Assembly (NCBI GenBank): GCA_032127875.1
Contig: JAQBHI010000078.1
Coordinates: 1 to 29,172 of the forward strand
Length of the DNA: 29,172 nucleotides
Source of the DNA: CADEEV01 sp032127875
Lineage (GTDB): Bacteria > Acidobacteriota > Vicinamibacteria > Fen-336
Direction: 5' to 3'
Below, in pieces: positions 1-6,309 of this stretch. A program made the position numbers and the translations under genes. Within the stretch, counting starts at the first letter, position 1; each line of letters opens with the position of its first letter. The notes beneath the pieces were generated by a model that saw only the letters and a program-made list of their open reading frames with translations, was not told the DNA's origin and searched no databases.

Positions 1-133
1 GATCCGCTATCCAGGCGAGGTGCATGCGACATGAGAAGACCATCGGTAAGCCGTGTGCCGGAAATCGGCACGCACGGTTTGAAAGGGGGGATCAGGAACC
101 CGGGCTCGCAAGAGCACCGCGCCTGATCCCTAC
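1..133 (+). mobile_element. 3' end of a group II intron (domains V and VI), truncated by the window edge
   Basis: Positions 48-80 fold like intron domain V. The lower helix is 48-55 with 73-80 and carries the AGC catalytic triad at 49-51, with G50 wobble-paired to T78. A two-base bulge (CG, 71-72) follows, then a 5-bp upper helix (56-60 with 66-70) and a GAAAT loop. The usual loop is a GAAA tetraloop, so there is one extra T. Positions 88-130 fold like domain VI: a perfect 9-bp stem (88-96 with 122-130) and an inner GCTC-GCAA-GAGC hairpin at 104-115. The intron probably ends near the TAC at 131-133, three bases before the ftsX start codon. A reading frame entering the window stops at 32-34 and may be the C-terminus of the intron reverse transcriptase, but ten residues are too few to identify. 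The fold is seen in the sequence; the intron class and exact 3' splice site are inferred. Confidence 0.75.
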
Positions 134-135
134 CA

Positions 136-1029
136 ATGCCGCTTCTCCGGGCCCTCGCCTACTTCGTGGAGGAGGCCTTCACCAGCCTCTGGCGGAGCCG
201 CCTCATCAACGCGCTTTCGATCGGCACCATCGGCGTCAGCCTGTTCGTGCTCGGCGCGTTTTTGACCGTGGCGAGCAATCTGAACGCGGTCGTCACGCGC
301 TGGACACAGAAGGTGCAGGTCACGTTCTTCCTCGAAGACGCTCTGGAGCCGCGGATTCGCGAGATGTTCGAGAGCCGGCTCAAGGACGATCCGGCCGTGG
401 AGAGCCTGGCGAGCGTGAGCCGGCAGGCAGCGCTGGAACGCTTTAGAGCGCTGTTCCGGGACCTGCGCAGCCTGCCCGACGACCTCGGCGAGAACCCGTT
501 TCCGGAATCGATCGAAGTGACGGTGAAGGCTGGGCACCAGTCGCCCGAGGAGGTCGGGCGTCTGGTAGCAGCGTTCGGAAGCGCAGCCGGCGTCGAGGAG
601 GTGCAGTACGACCTGCTCTGGATCGAGCGCCTCGCAACCGCGGTGCGGCTAGTGCGCGGTCTGGGCGGCGTGCTCGGCGGAATCCTCGCCCTCGCCAGCA
701 TCTTCACGATCTCGAACGTGATCCGCCTGACCGTTTATGCCCGCCAGGACGAACTCGACATCATGCGGCTCGTGGGCGCGACGCGGGCATACGTGCGCGG
801 ACCGTTCATCGTCGAAGGCATGCTGCAGGGAGGGCTCGGCGGCTTCGTGGCCGTGGGCCTGCTCTGGGCCTCGCTGCGTTTCGTCTCGCGCGACGTGCTT
901 GCCGCCTCGGAGCTGCTGGGCCGTGCGGCGATCTTCCTGCCCAGGGAACTGAGCGTCGCGATCGTGCTGGGCGGGCTGGCCGTCGGGCTGGTCGGAAGCC
1001 TCGTGAGCCTGGGCCGCAGCCAGGTCTAG
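136..1029 (+). CDS. ftsX: Cell-division ABC transporter permease FtsX
   Basis: FtsX pairs with the ATPase FtsE in the inner membrane. The complex links the divisome to control of peptidoglycan hydrolases. The 297-residue product has the family layout: a cytoplasmic N-terminus rich in Arg, a first membrane segment at about 24-47, a large extracytoplasmic domain at about 50-165 (with a VQVTFFLED segment near 60-68), and three membrane segments at about 170-195, 227-250 and 268-292. The loop after the second segment has the typical RQDELDIMRLVGAT stretch. The length is normal for the family. The start is ATG at 136. There is no Shine-Dalgarno sequence in front of it, because the preceding bases belong to the predicted intron end. 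Its expected partner ftsE would lie off the left edge beyond that intron. Translation may therefore rely on the spliced upstream exon. Confidence 0.93.
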   Translation: MPLLRALAYFVEEAFTSLWRSRLINALSIGTIGVSLFVLGAFLTVASNLNAVVTRWTQKVQVTFFLEDALEPRIREMFESRLKDDPAVESLASVSRQAALERFRALFRDLRSLPDDLGENPFPESIEVTVKAGHQSPEEVGRLVAAFGSAAGVEEVQYDLLWIERLATAVRLVRGLGGVLGGILALASIFTISNVIRLTVYARQDELDIMRLVGATRAYVRGPFIVEGMLQGGLGGFVAVGLLWASLRFVSRDVLAASELLGRAAIFLPRELSVAIVLGGLAVGLVGSLVSLGRSQV

Positions 1030-1041
1030 GAGGTGGTCGGC

Positions 1042-1803
1042 CTAGAAGGTGTAGGTCCGGCCCTGCACCATGACCTGCAGGTCGCGGATCTTGAGCGCTT
1101 TGAGCTCGCGCTTGATCACCGCCAGGTGCTTGGGCTTGCAGCCGTAGATGTAGATCGGCACGTCTCGCTTGAGCTTCTTTAGCTCGAGCTCCAGCATCCA
1201 GGGCGTCATATGGCCCGAGACCTTGGCAAGTTCCCGCAGTTCGTTGGGGAACGAGCACTCCGTGATCACGCCCTTCAAGCGCTTGGTGTCGTTCGTGATC
1301 TCCCAGAAGCGAAGCGTGGGGCCCGTGTCGCTCGAGAAGGCGAGCGCGCCCTTCTTGTCCTCGAGGATGTAGCCGGCGGTCGGCACGCTATGCGAGACGT
1401 GGACCGCGCGGATCTTGAGGCCGTTCACGAAGAAGGGCTCCTCGGGCTGGATCTCGACGAGCTTCAGCACCGGCGTCATGTCGTTGGGGAGGCAGGTGAA
1501 GTCGGGCCAGGTCTGATTGTTGAAGAGATGATTCCGCATCGACGCCACGACCTCGGGGATCGAGTAGATGCGCAGCGCGAAGCCGGGCGACGTGAAGTTG
1601 TTGTCGATGAGAAACGGGAGGGTGCAGGTGTGATCCAGATGCGAGTGCGAGATCAGGATGTCCTTCACGCGCTCCTGCTCGCGCAGCGACAAGGAGTTCG
1701 AAACCCAGCCGGCATCGAGCGCGAGCGTGTCGTTCACGAGGAACGACGTCATGCCATGGCCGGGGATGTTGCCCCCGTAGCACCCAAGAGCCTTGAGCTT
1801 CAT
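1042..1803 (-). CDS. Metallo-beta-lactamase-fold hydrolase, class II cyclic-nucleotide phosphodiesterase type
   Basis: This is a 253-residue member of the metallo-beta-lactamase superfamily. The signature HSHLDH is at residues 53-58, which provides the first metal ligands and the catalytic-water Asp. Further ligand-like motifs are HVSHSVPTAGY and, later, FSSDTGPT. The N-terminus (MKLKALGCYGG, then TSFLVND) matches class II 3',5'-cyclic-nucleotide phosphodiesterases and related predicted phosphodiesterases better than glyoxalases or RNase Z. The exact substrate cannot be read from sequence. The ATG at 1803 follows an AGGGGG ribosome-binding sequence. The gene converges on ftsX with 12 bp between stop codons, and both stops lie in a short inverted repeat (1025-1030 with 1041-1046). 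A promoter candidate is at 1917-1946. Confidence 0.85.
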   Translation of the reverse strand: MKLKALGCYGGNIPGHGMTSFLVNDTLALDAGWVSNSLSLREQERVKDILISHSHLDHTCTLPFLIDNNFTSPGFALRIYSIPEVVASMRNHLFNNQTWPDFTCLPNDMTPVLKLVEIQPEEPFFVNGLKIRAVHVSHSVPTAGYILEDKKGALAFSSDTGPTLRFWEITNDTKRLKGVITECSFPNELRELAKVSGHMTPWMLELELKKLKRDVPIYIYGCKPKHLAVIKRELKALKIRDLQVMVQGRTYTF

Positions 1804-2041
1804 GCCCCCTAGGCCAGCTCACAAAGCGGCATCCGCGAGGCCTTGTCTGTCATGCTGTTGTGCCCCAAGTGTCTCATCTTTCGGCGGTTACTGGGAAGTT
1901 TCGTGCTTGATCGAGGAAAGTAGCACGGGCTCTCTCGAAGTGTCAAGTATGAGGCCCTGCCGACCGGCTGGCTGTGTCCCTCGTTCATACAATCGTTGGT
2001 ATGTTGGCCCTCAACCTCCCCCGAGGGCTTGTACTTTTCTC
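1804..2041. other. Intergenic spacer between two divergent promoters; no gene seen
   Basis: I find no credible protein gene here. Open frames on both strands lack family resemblance. The stretch holds the phosphodiesterase ribosome-binding site and leader (1804-1910), the minus-strand promoter (1917-1946), and about 95 bp (1947-2041) leading to the plus-strand promoter of the small RNA. The 95-bp core between the two -35 boxes would be the natural place for an operator, but I see no strong inverted repeat in it. Confidence 0.5.
1917..1946 (-). promoter_or_regulatory. Sigma70-type promoter for the phosphodiesterase gene
   Basis: On the minus strand a perfect TTGACA -35 box (1941-1946) is followed by an 18-bp spacer and TACTTT (1917-1922). 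Transcription would start near 1910, giving a leader of roughly 107 nt before the ATG at 1803. It diverges from the promoter at 2042-2071. Confidence 0.55.
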
Positions 2042-2071
2042 TTGACACGCCAAAGGACCGATCCGTACACT
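2042..2071 (+). promoter_or_regulatory. Strong sigma70-type promoter of the small RNA
   Basis: A perfect TTGACA (2042-2047), an 18-bp spacer and TACACT (2066-2071) form one of the best promoter matches in the window. The predicted start is about 2078, only a few bases before the extended Shine-Dalgarno sequence at 2083-2098. Confidence 0.75.
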
Positions 2072-2082
2072 CGAATCACGCG

Positions 2083-2098
2083 AGAAAGGAGGTGGTCC
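2083..2098 (+). promoter_or_regulatory. Extended Shine-Dalgarno sequence complementary to the 16S rRNA tail
   Basis: The segment AGAAAGGAGGTGGTCC can pair over all 16 bases with the common bacterial 16S 3' end (GGAUCACCUCCUUUCU), using a single G-U wobble. Ordinary ribosome-binding sites pair over 4-7 bases. The GGAGG core at 2088-2092 is seven bases from the GTG at 2100, which is ideal spacing. The 16S sequence of this organism is not in the window. Confidence 0.7.
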
Positions 2099-2099
2099 A

Positions 2100-2138
2100 G
2101 TGGACAGTAGCAAACCCCGCGAGGTGGCTGACGCCTAG
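2100..2138 (+). CDS. Candidate 12-residue peptide MDSSKPREVADA
   Basis: The frame runs from GTG at 2100 to TAG at 2136-2138 and is too short for routine gene finding. Support comes from its position. It sits directly behind a promoter and an exceptionally strong ribosome-binding site at correct spacing, and nothing else in the transcript could use that site. The peptide is hydrophilic with no membrane segment. It holds no run of amino acids typical of a biosynthetic attenuator, and the nearest downstream gene is on the opposite strand, so a classic leader peptide is unlikely. I have an unverified impression of similar short peptides ending in REVA behind such ribosome-binding sites in other phyla. 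Confidence 0.5.
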   Translation: MDSSKPREVADA

Positions 2139-2273
2139 GTCATAAGCCGAGCGAATCCATCCTGAATCGCTTCAACTGGATGCCTCCTGGCCGGGTCGCA
2201 GGATCGGTCCCGCGAATCGGAAAAGAGGCCCGCTAGGCCGAGCCGACCTGGCGAATCCCAACAGCGCACCGGG

Positions 2274-2314
2274 CCCTGGGGAGTTTCCAAAAAACTCTCC
2301 AGGGCTTTCGTGTT
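2274..2314 (+). terminator. Hairpin terminator of the small RNA
   Basis: A 13-bp stem (2274-2286 with 2292-2304, one G-T wobble) with a CCAAA loop is followed by an interrupted T-rich stretch (CTTTCGTGTT). Read on the minus strand, no T tract follows the stem, so the signal is oriented for the plus-strand RNA. Confidence 0.7.
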
Positions 2315-4476
2315 CACTTGGCCCCCTCGAGCGGTTTCCGTGCGAAGTGGTAGAGGGAGTACCCCAGAGCGGCGAAGGCGAGAACGCCCAGCGCGGCGCT
2401 CTGTTCGAGACCGATCGCGCGGCCGATGGTGTTCCACTCGGTCGGGAACCACGACAACCACGGCAGGCTCTCCTTGCCGGCCGCGATCAAACGCACGCCG
2501 ATCGCCAACAGCCCCACGATGCCGCCCGCGGCGATCAGGCCGCTGGCATACAGGGCCCCCGGCCCGGTTTCGTCTTCTTCCTTCTTTTCCTGGCCCCGTT
2601 CCACCAGCCAGCGCACGACGCCGCCGCAGAAGATCGCCGCGGTCGTGCCGATCGAGAGGTAGGACCCGACCGCGAAGCTCAGCGAACGGATTCCAAGCAG
2701 CTCGACGGCCGTCACGAGAAACACACCGAGCAAGACCAGCCCCCACGGCAGTTTCCGATTGAGAATGCCGTTGATCACCACCGACATGAGCCGGGCCTGC
2801 GGCGCCGGCGCGTCCTGGCTTCCGATACCCTGGATCCATTGGATCTCGGCCTTGCCCGTCTCGGGGCTCGCCAGGTACTTGCCCTCAGGAATCGTCGTGG
2901 AGCCGATCACGTTGAGCAGCGTCCAGGTCCGCCCCTCGTGCTCGAAATGAGTGTCCTCCACCGCGACGCCGTCCGGCGGGTTCGCCACATCGATCGCGAT
3001 CTCGACGGGCACAAACTTCTCGAGCGCTTTGTTCATCCCAATCAGGGTCAGGCCGATCGCGAAGCAGGACGCGAGCACGCCCAGAAACAGGCCCTTTTGC
3101 TGGGCCGAGGGCGTGGCGCCGACCAGGAAGCCGGTCTTCAGGTCCTGCGAGGTGTTGCCGGCGTTGGCGGCCGCGATGCAGACGGTGCCGCCGATCGAGA
3201 GCGCCAGGGCGCCGTAGGCGGGCGCGGTCCAGCCGGCAAGCAGGAACAACGCGCAAGTGGCCATCAGCGTGGCGATCGCCATCCCCGAGATCGGGTTCGA
3301 CGAGGTGCCGATCAGGCCGACGATCCGCGAAGAGACCGTCACGAACAGGAAGCCAAAGATCACGATCAGCAGCGAGGCGAGCAGGTTCGCGCCCCAACCG
3401 GTCGGCGCGCCGGGCACCGGTTTGAAGCTCAAGAACGCCCACATCGCAGCGACGATCGTGAGCGAGCCGAACAAGACCAGGCTCGTGGGCAGATCCCGTC
3501 CGGTGCGACTGGTGGTCGCGGGCGCGTCGCTCGCCTTCCTGCGAAGGTCCGCTGCGCCCGCCGCCAGCGCACCCCAGATCGTGGGCAGCGTCTTGAGCAG
3601 CGTGATGAGGCCCGCCGCCGCCACGGCGCCGGCGCCGATGTAGCGAATGTAGAAGCGCCACAGGTCGTCCGACGTCATCTCTGCGATCGGGATGGTGCTG
3701 GGGTAGATAGGCGTCGGCACCAGGCCGCCGAAGAACTTGATGGCTGGCATCATCACGAGCCAAGAGAACACGCCGCCTGCGAAGATCACGCCGGCGATGC
3801 GGGGCCCGATGATGTAGCCGACGCCCAGGTACTCCGGGGTGATCGCCGCCCGCATCGACGCGCCGGGCAGCCATTTCGGGTCGTACGTCGGCAATGGGTT
3901 CAAGGCGGCAAAGGCGTTCTCGTTCTGGAACAGCGTGTACACACTGCCGAGGCCGAGGCCGTAGAAGACCCGGCTCGCAAAGGAGCCGCCCTTGTCGCCC
4001 GCCACGAGCACGTCGGCGCAGGCTGTTCCTTCGGGGTAGAGCAGGTTGCCGTGCTCCTTCACGATCAGCTGGCGGCGCAGCGGAATCATGAACAGCACGC
4101 CGAGCCAGCCGCCGATCAGCGCCAGCAGCAGGATCCGCGAGTACTCGAGCGAGAAGCCGAGGAAGATCAGCGCCGGCAGCGTGAAGATGACGCCGCCGGC
4201 CACCGACTCACCGGCCGAGCCGGTGGTCTGCACGACGTTGTTCTCGAGAATCGTGGCCTTGCCCAGGGCGCGCAGCAGGCTGATCGAGAGCACCGAGATC
4301 GGGATCGACGCGGAGACGGTGAGACCCGCCCGCAGGCCGACGTAGACGGTCACCGCGCCGAAGACGATGCCGAACATCATCCCCATGAAGACGGCTCGGG
4401 GCGTGAACTCGGGCACGTTCGCCGCGTCGGCGACGTAGGGCTTGAACCCGGCCAACTGCGCTTTCTCTTCAGCCAT
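2314..4476 (-). CDS. OPT-family oligopeptide transporter
   Basis: This is a 720-residue integral membrane protein of the oligopeptide transporter (OPT) family, with secondary transporters for small peptides or metal chelates. The N-terminal region (about residues 24-110) has family features: PEFTPRAVFMGMMFG, then YVGLRAGLTVSASIP, then NNVVQTTGSAGESVAGGV. About 14-16 hydrophobic segments follow. A hydrophilic stretch of about 80 residues near 500-580 (containing EGRTWTLLNVIGSTTIPEGKY) separates the last group of membrane helices, as in the bacterial OPT subfamily. The length is normal. The ATG at 4476 has a GAGAGGAG ribosome-binding site. The gene appears monocistronic and faces away from the exported-protein gene at 4531. 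The substrate cannot be determined from sequence. Confidence 0.92.
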   Translation of the reverse strand: MAEEKAQLAGFKPYVADAANVPEFTPRAVFMGMMFGIVFGAVTVYVGLRAGLTVSASIPISVLSISLLRALGKATILENNVVQTTGSAGESVAGGVIFTLPALIFLGFSLEYSRILLLALIGGWLGVLFMIPLRRQLIVKEHGNLLYPEGTACADVLVAGDKGGSFASRVFYGLGLGSVYTLFQNENAFAALNPLPTYDPKWLPGASMRAAITPEYLGVGYIIGPRIAGVIFAGGVFSWLVMMPAIKFFGGLVPTPIYPSTIPIAEMTSDDLWRFYIRYIGAGAVAAAGLITLLKTLPTIWGALAAGAADLRRKASDAPATTSRTGRDLPTSLVLFGSLTIVAAMWAFLSFKPVPGAPTGWGANLLASLLIVIFGFLFVTVSSRIVGLIGTSSNPISGMAIATLMATCALFLLAGWTAPAYGALALSIGGTVCIAAANAGNTSQDLKTGFLVGATPSAQQKGLFLGVLASCFAIGLTLIGMNKALEKFVPVEIAIDVANPPDGVAVEDTHFEHEGRTWTLLNVIGSTTIPEGKYLASPETGKAEIQWIQGIGSQDAPAPQARLMSVVINGILNRKLPWGLVLLGVFLVTAVELLGIRSLSFAVGSYLSIGTTAAIFCGGVVRWLVERGQEKKEEDETGPGALYASGLIAAGGIVGLLAIGVRLIAAGKESLPWLSWFPTEWNTIGRAIGLEQSAALGVLAFAALGYSLYHFARKPLEGAK

Positions 4477-4518
4477 CCAAACGCTCCTCTCGCGCCTGCC
4501 TGGAACCAGGGTTGGGAT

Positions 4519-4524
4519 TATACT
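4519..4524 (+). promoter_or_regulatory. -10 box placing transcription at the start codon (leaderless)
   Basis: TATACT ends six bases before the ATG at 4531, so the predicted transcription start coincides with the start codon. There is no room for a Shine-Dalgarno sequence. The -35 region (about 4496-4501) is weak. Confidence 0.5.
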
Positions 4525-4530
4525 CGGCTC

Positions 4531-5721
4531 ATGATGCGGTGGCGGGCATCAGGCCTGCTCCTGATGGCGTTCCTGGCAGCCGTGCCGGCCCTTCCCCAGG
4601 AGCGCGTCTCGCGCTACGAGTTGCAGTACGGGGAGCCAGTCGACGTGTCGATCTCCGATCTCGTCCAGAACCCCTCTTCCTACGAGAACCGCTCGGTGCG
4701 GACCCGCGGACGCCTCGAACTCGACGCCGCCGGGTCGTTCAACTCGTATGTGATTCGCAACAATTTTGGGGACAGCGTTCGCGTGGCGCCGGTCTCCGAG
4801 GTGGCTGCCGCATGGGGCTCCGAGGTCCTGAGCATGGTTGGCCGCGATCTCGACGTGACCGGCGCGTTTGTGCCGCTCACGTCGCAGCAGCTCTCGACGA
4901 GTGGGGCGAGAGCCGCCGGTACCGTCCAGTTCTGGAAGTTCTTCGGTGAACCGCCCGAGATCAAGGACGACGCGAGGCCGCCGGTCGCCACCCTTGAGCA
5001 GATCACTACCAACCCGGCTCGTTTCGAGGGGCGCCAGATCAAGGTGATCGGCCAGTTTCGCGGTCGCAACCTCTTCGGCGATCTCCCGCCCAGATCGCAA
5101 ACGAGCCGCGCCGACTGGGTCGTGAAGGACGACATCTACGCGCTGTGGATCACTGGCCGCAGGCCCAAGGGTGAGGGCTTCGAACTCGACCCGAGCCTCA
5201 AGCGCGACACTGGCAAGTGGCTGGAGGTGATCGGCCGAGTCGACGTGCGCCGCGGCCTCGCCTACCTGACGGCGCAGCGCGTGGCGCTCAGCCTGCCGCC
5301 GACTCCCGCGGCTCGCGTCGAGCCGCCAAAGCCTCCCCCCGAGCGCCCCAAGCTGCCGCCGATGGTGATCTTCGCGCTCCCACTCGATGGCGAGAGCGAC
5401 GTGCCAGGCGGGGCGCGTTTTGCCGTCCAGTTCAGCAAGGACATGGACGAAGACAGCTTCAAGGGCCGCGTGGTGCTGCGCTACGCCGGCCGGGCGCAGC
5501 CGGGCGACCGCGATCTGGACGGCGTGGTGATGCGCTACGACGGTGGCCACCGCGCGCTCGTCATCGAGCCTGGCGACGTGCTTCGCCCGGGGCGCCAGGT
5601 CGAACTGCTGTTGCTGCCCGGGATCGTGGATTCGGACGGGATGGCGCTGGCCCCGCGGCAGGGCTCGCTCCCGGAAGGCGCCAGCGTCGTCGACGCCCTT
5701 CACTGGCGCATCGGGCTCTGA
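4531..5721 (+). CDS. Exported protein of unknown function with two OB-like repeats and a C-terminal Ig-like domain
   Basis: The product is 396 residues. An N-terminal signal peptide (MMRWRASGLLLMAFLAAVPA, probable cleavage near 20) implies export. Two related segments follow. One has VSISDLVQNPSSYENRSVRTRG (about 31-52) and the other has LEQITTNPARFEGRQIKVIGQF (about 155-176). Both read 'NP..(Y/F)E.R...(V/I).G', suggesting duplicated beta-rich OB-like domains. A Pro-rich linker (about 252-272) leads to an Ig-like segment (about 275-390, FALPLDGESDVPGGARFAVQFSKDMD) resembling bacterial Big_5 domains. No catalytic motif is visible. The start is ATG at 4531; a second ATG follows at once at 4534. 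The -10 box sits six bases upstream, so the mRNA is probably leaderless. The role is unknown; periplasmic binding or a structural role is only a guess. Confidence 0.8.
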   Translation: MMRWRASGLLLMAFLAAVPALPQERVSRYELQYGEPVDVSISDLVQNPSSYENRSVRTRGRLELDAAGSFNSYVIRNNFGDSVRVAPVSEVAAAWGSEVLSMVGRDLDVTGAFVPLTSQQLSTSGARAAGTVQFWKFFGEPPEIKDDARPPVATLEQITTNPARFEGRQIKVIGQFRGRNLFGDLPPRSQTSRADWVVKDDIYALWITGRRPKGEGFELDPSLKRDTGKWLEVIGRVDVRRGLAYLTAQRVALSLPPTPAARVEPPKPPPERPKLPPMVIFALPLDGESDVPGGARFAVQFSKDMDEDSFKGRVVLRYAGRAQPGDRDLDGVVMRYDGGHRALVIEPGDVLRPGRQVELLLLPGIVDSDGMALAPRQGSLPEGASVVDALHWRIGL

Positions 5722-5723
5722 TC

Positions 5724-5767
5724 GCCGGCAGCGCCGCTGCTTGTAGCGGGCCATGGCTACGGCCGGC
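5724..5767. terminator. Possible bidirectional hairpin between convergent genes
   Basis: Inverted repeats GCCGGC (5724-5729 with 5762-5767) and GTAGC/GCTAC (5743-5747 with 5756-5760) lie between the exported-protein stop and the purE stop. There is no T tract on either strand, so termination is a weak inference from position. Confidence 0.3.
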
Positions 5768-5780
5768 GCCGCGTCGGCGA

Positions 5781-6305
5781 CTACTTCAGCAGTTCGCGAA
5801 GTTTCTTGGGGAGGGTTTTCGACTTCTCGAGGACAGCCGCAGCCATGGCCGTGCGGCGTTCGCCGAGGCGGGCGCGCAGGCGCGCATCGCCCATCGCGAG
5901 CAGCGTCACGGCGAGATGGCCGGCGTTGGCGGCTCCCATCGCTCCGACGCCGACGGTCGCGACCGGGATGCCCGGCGGCATCTGCACGGTCGAGAGCAAC
6001 GCATCCACGCCTGAAAGCGGCGATCCTGCGAGCGGCACGCCGATGACCGGCAGCAGTGTGTGGGCCGCCACCACACCGGCCAGATGCGCCGAGCCGCCGG
6101 CGCCCGCGATCACCAACTTGAAGCCGCGCCGTTCGGCCTCGCGTGCGAAGCGCGTGGCCTGCTCTGGGCTGCGGTGGGCCGAGAGCACGCGGATGTCGTA
6201 GCTGATGCGATAGCTCTCCAGCACCCGCACGCACTCGGCCATCACTGGAAGGTCGCTGTCGCTGCCCATCAGGATCGCGACGGGTGGAGCCTTGGTCCGG
6301 GCCAT
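5781..6305 (-). CDS. purE: N5-carboxyaminoimidazole ribonucleotide mutase PurE
   Basis: PurE rearranges N5-CAIR to CAIR in de novo purine synthesis. The 174-residue protein has the phosphate-binding GSDSDLP loop at residues 14-20, the SAHRSPE motif at 42-48 with the catalytic His at 44, and the GAGGSAHLAGVVAAHT motif in the middle. These are class I (bacterial) features. Class I enzymes need N5-CAIR made by PurK, and no purK is in this window. I chose the ATG at 6305 because MARTKAPPVAILMGSDSD matches the family N-terminus. The longer in-frame extension overlaps purD and looks unrelated. The start lies four bases after the purD stop, so the two genes are co-transcribed and probably translationally coupled. 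Confidence 0.95.
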   Translation of the reverse strand: MARTKAPPVAILMGSDSDLPVMAECVRVLESYRISYDIRVLSAHRSPEQATRFAREAERRGFKLVIAGAGGSAHLAGVVAAHTLLPVIGVPLAGSPLSGVDALLSTVQMPPGIPVATVGVGAMGAANAGHLAVTLLAMGDARLRARLGERRTAMAAAVLEKSKTLPKKLRELLK

Positions 6306-6309
6306 CGCG

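Larger units (their letters stand above)
2078..2314 (+). ncRNA. Predicted structured small RNA of about 235 nt carrying a 12-codon ORF
   Basis: The unit is bounded by a strong promoter (2042-2071) and a 13-bp terminator hairpin (2274-2304). It has three parts. First is a 16-nt Shine-Dalgarno-like segment (2083-2098), followed by a 12-codon ORF (2100-2138). Second is a central region with local pairing: 2149-2154 with 2167-2172, and a 9-bp helix 2190-2198 with 2244-2252 enclosing a GGCC-loop-GGCC hairpin near 2228-2240. Third is the terminator. No larger protein fits between promoter and terminator. I compared it by eye with tRNA, 6S, SRP, tmRNA and RNase P features and saw no match. It converges on the OPT transporter gene, whose stop codon lies at its 3' edge. 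The unit could be a dual-function RNA, a leader-peptide relic or a ribosome-binding regulator; the function is unknown. Confidence 0.6.

Noticed and set aside
71..90. Sigma54-like GGCACG motif in the intron end
   Set aside because: The bases at the -12 position do not give GC at the right spacing, and the segment is explained by domain V pairing.
2100..2138. Short ORF as an attenuator leader peptide
   Set aside because: There is no run of regulatory codons and no downstream gene on the same strand before the terminator.
2139..2273. Possible 6S, SRP, tmRNA or RNase P RNA
   Set aside because: No 6S-like long hairpin with a central bubble, no SRP GGAAGCAGC-type motif, no tRNA-like ends and no RNase P conserved core could be seen. 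It is kept as an unclassified structured RNA.
2347..4530. Very long plus-strand open frame antisense to the OPT transporter and continuous with the exported-protein gene
   Set aside because: Composition is Arg/Gln/His-rich shadow coding of GC-rich DNA with no family features. The opposite strand encodes a clear OPT transporter, and only the part from 4531 onward has a signal peptide and promoter.
4549..6234. 561-codon minus-strand frame across the exported protein and purE
   Set aside because: Shadow of genes on both strands. No recognisable domain, and the real purE uses another frame.
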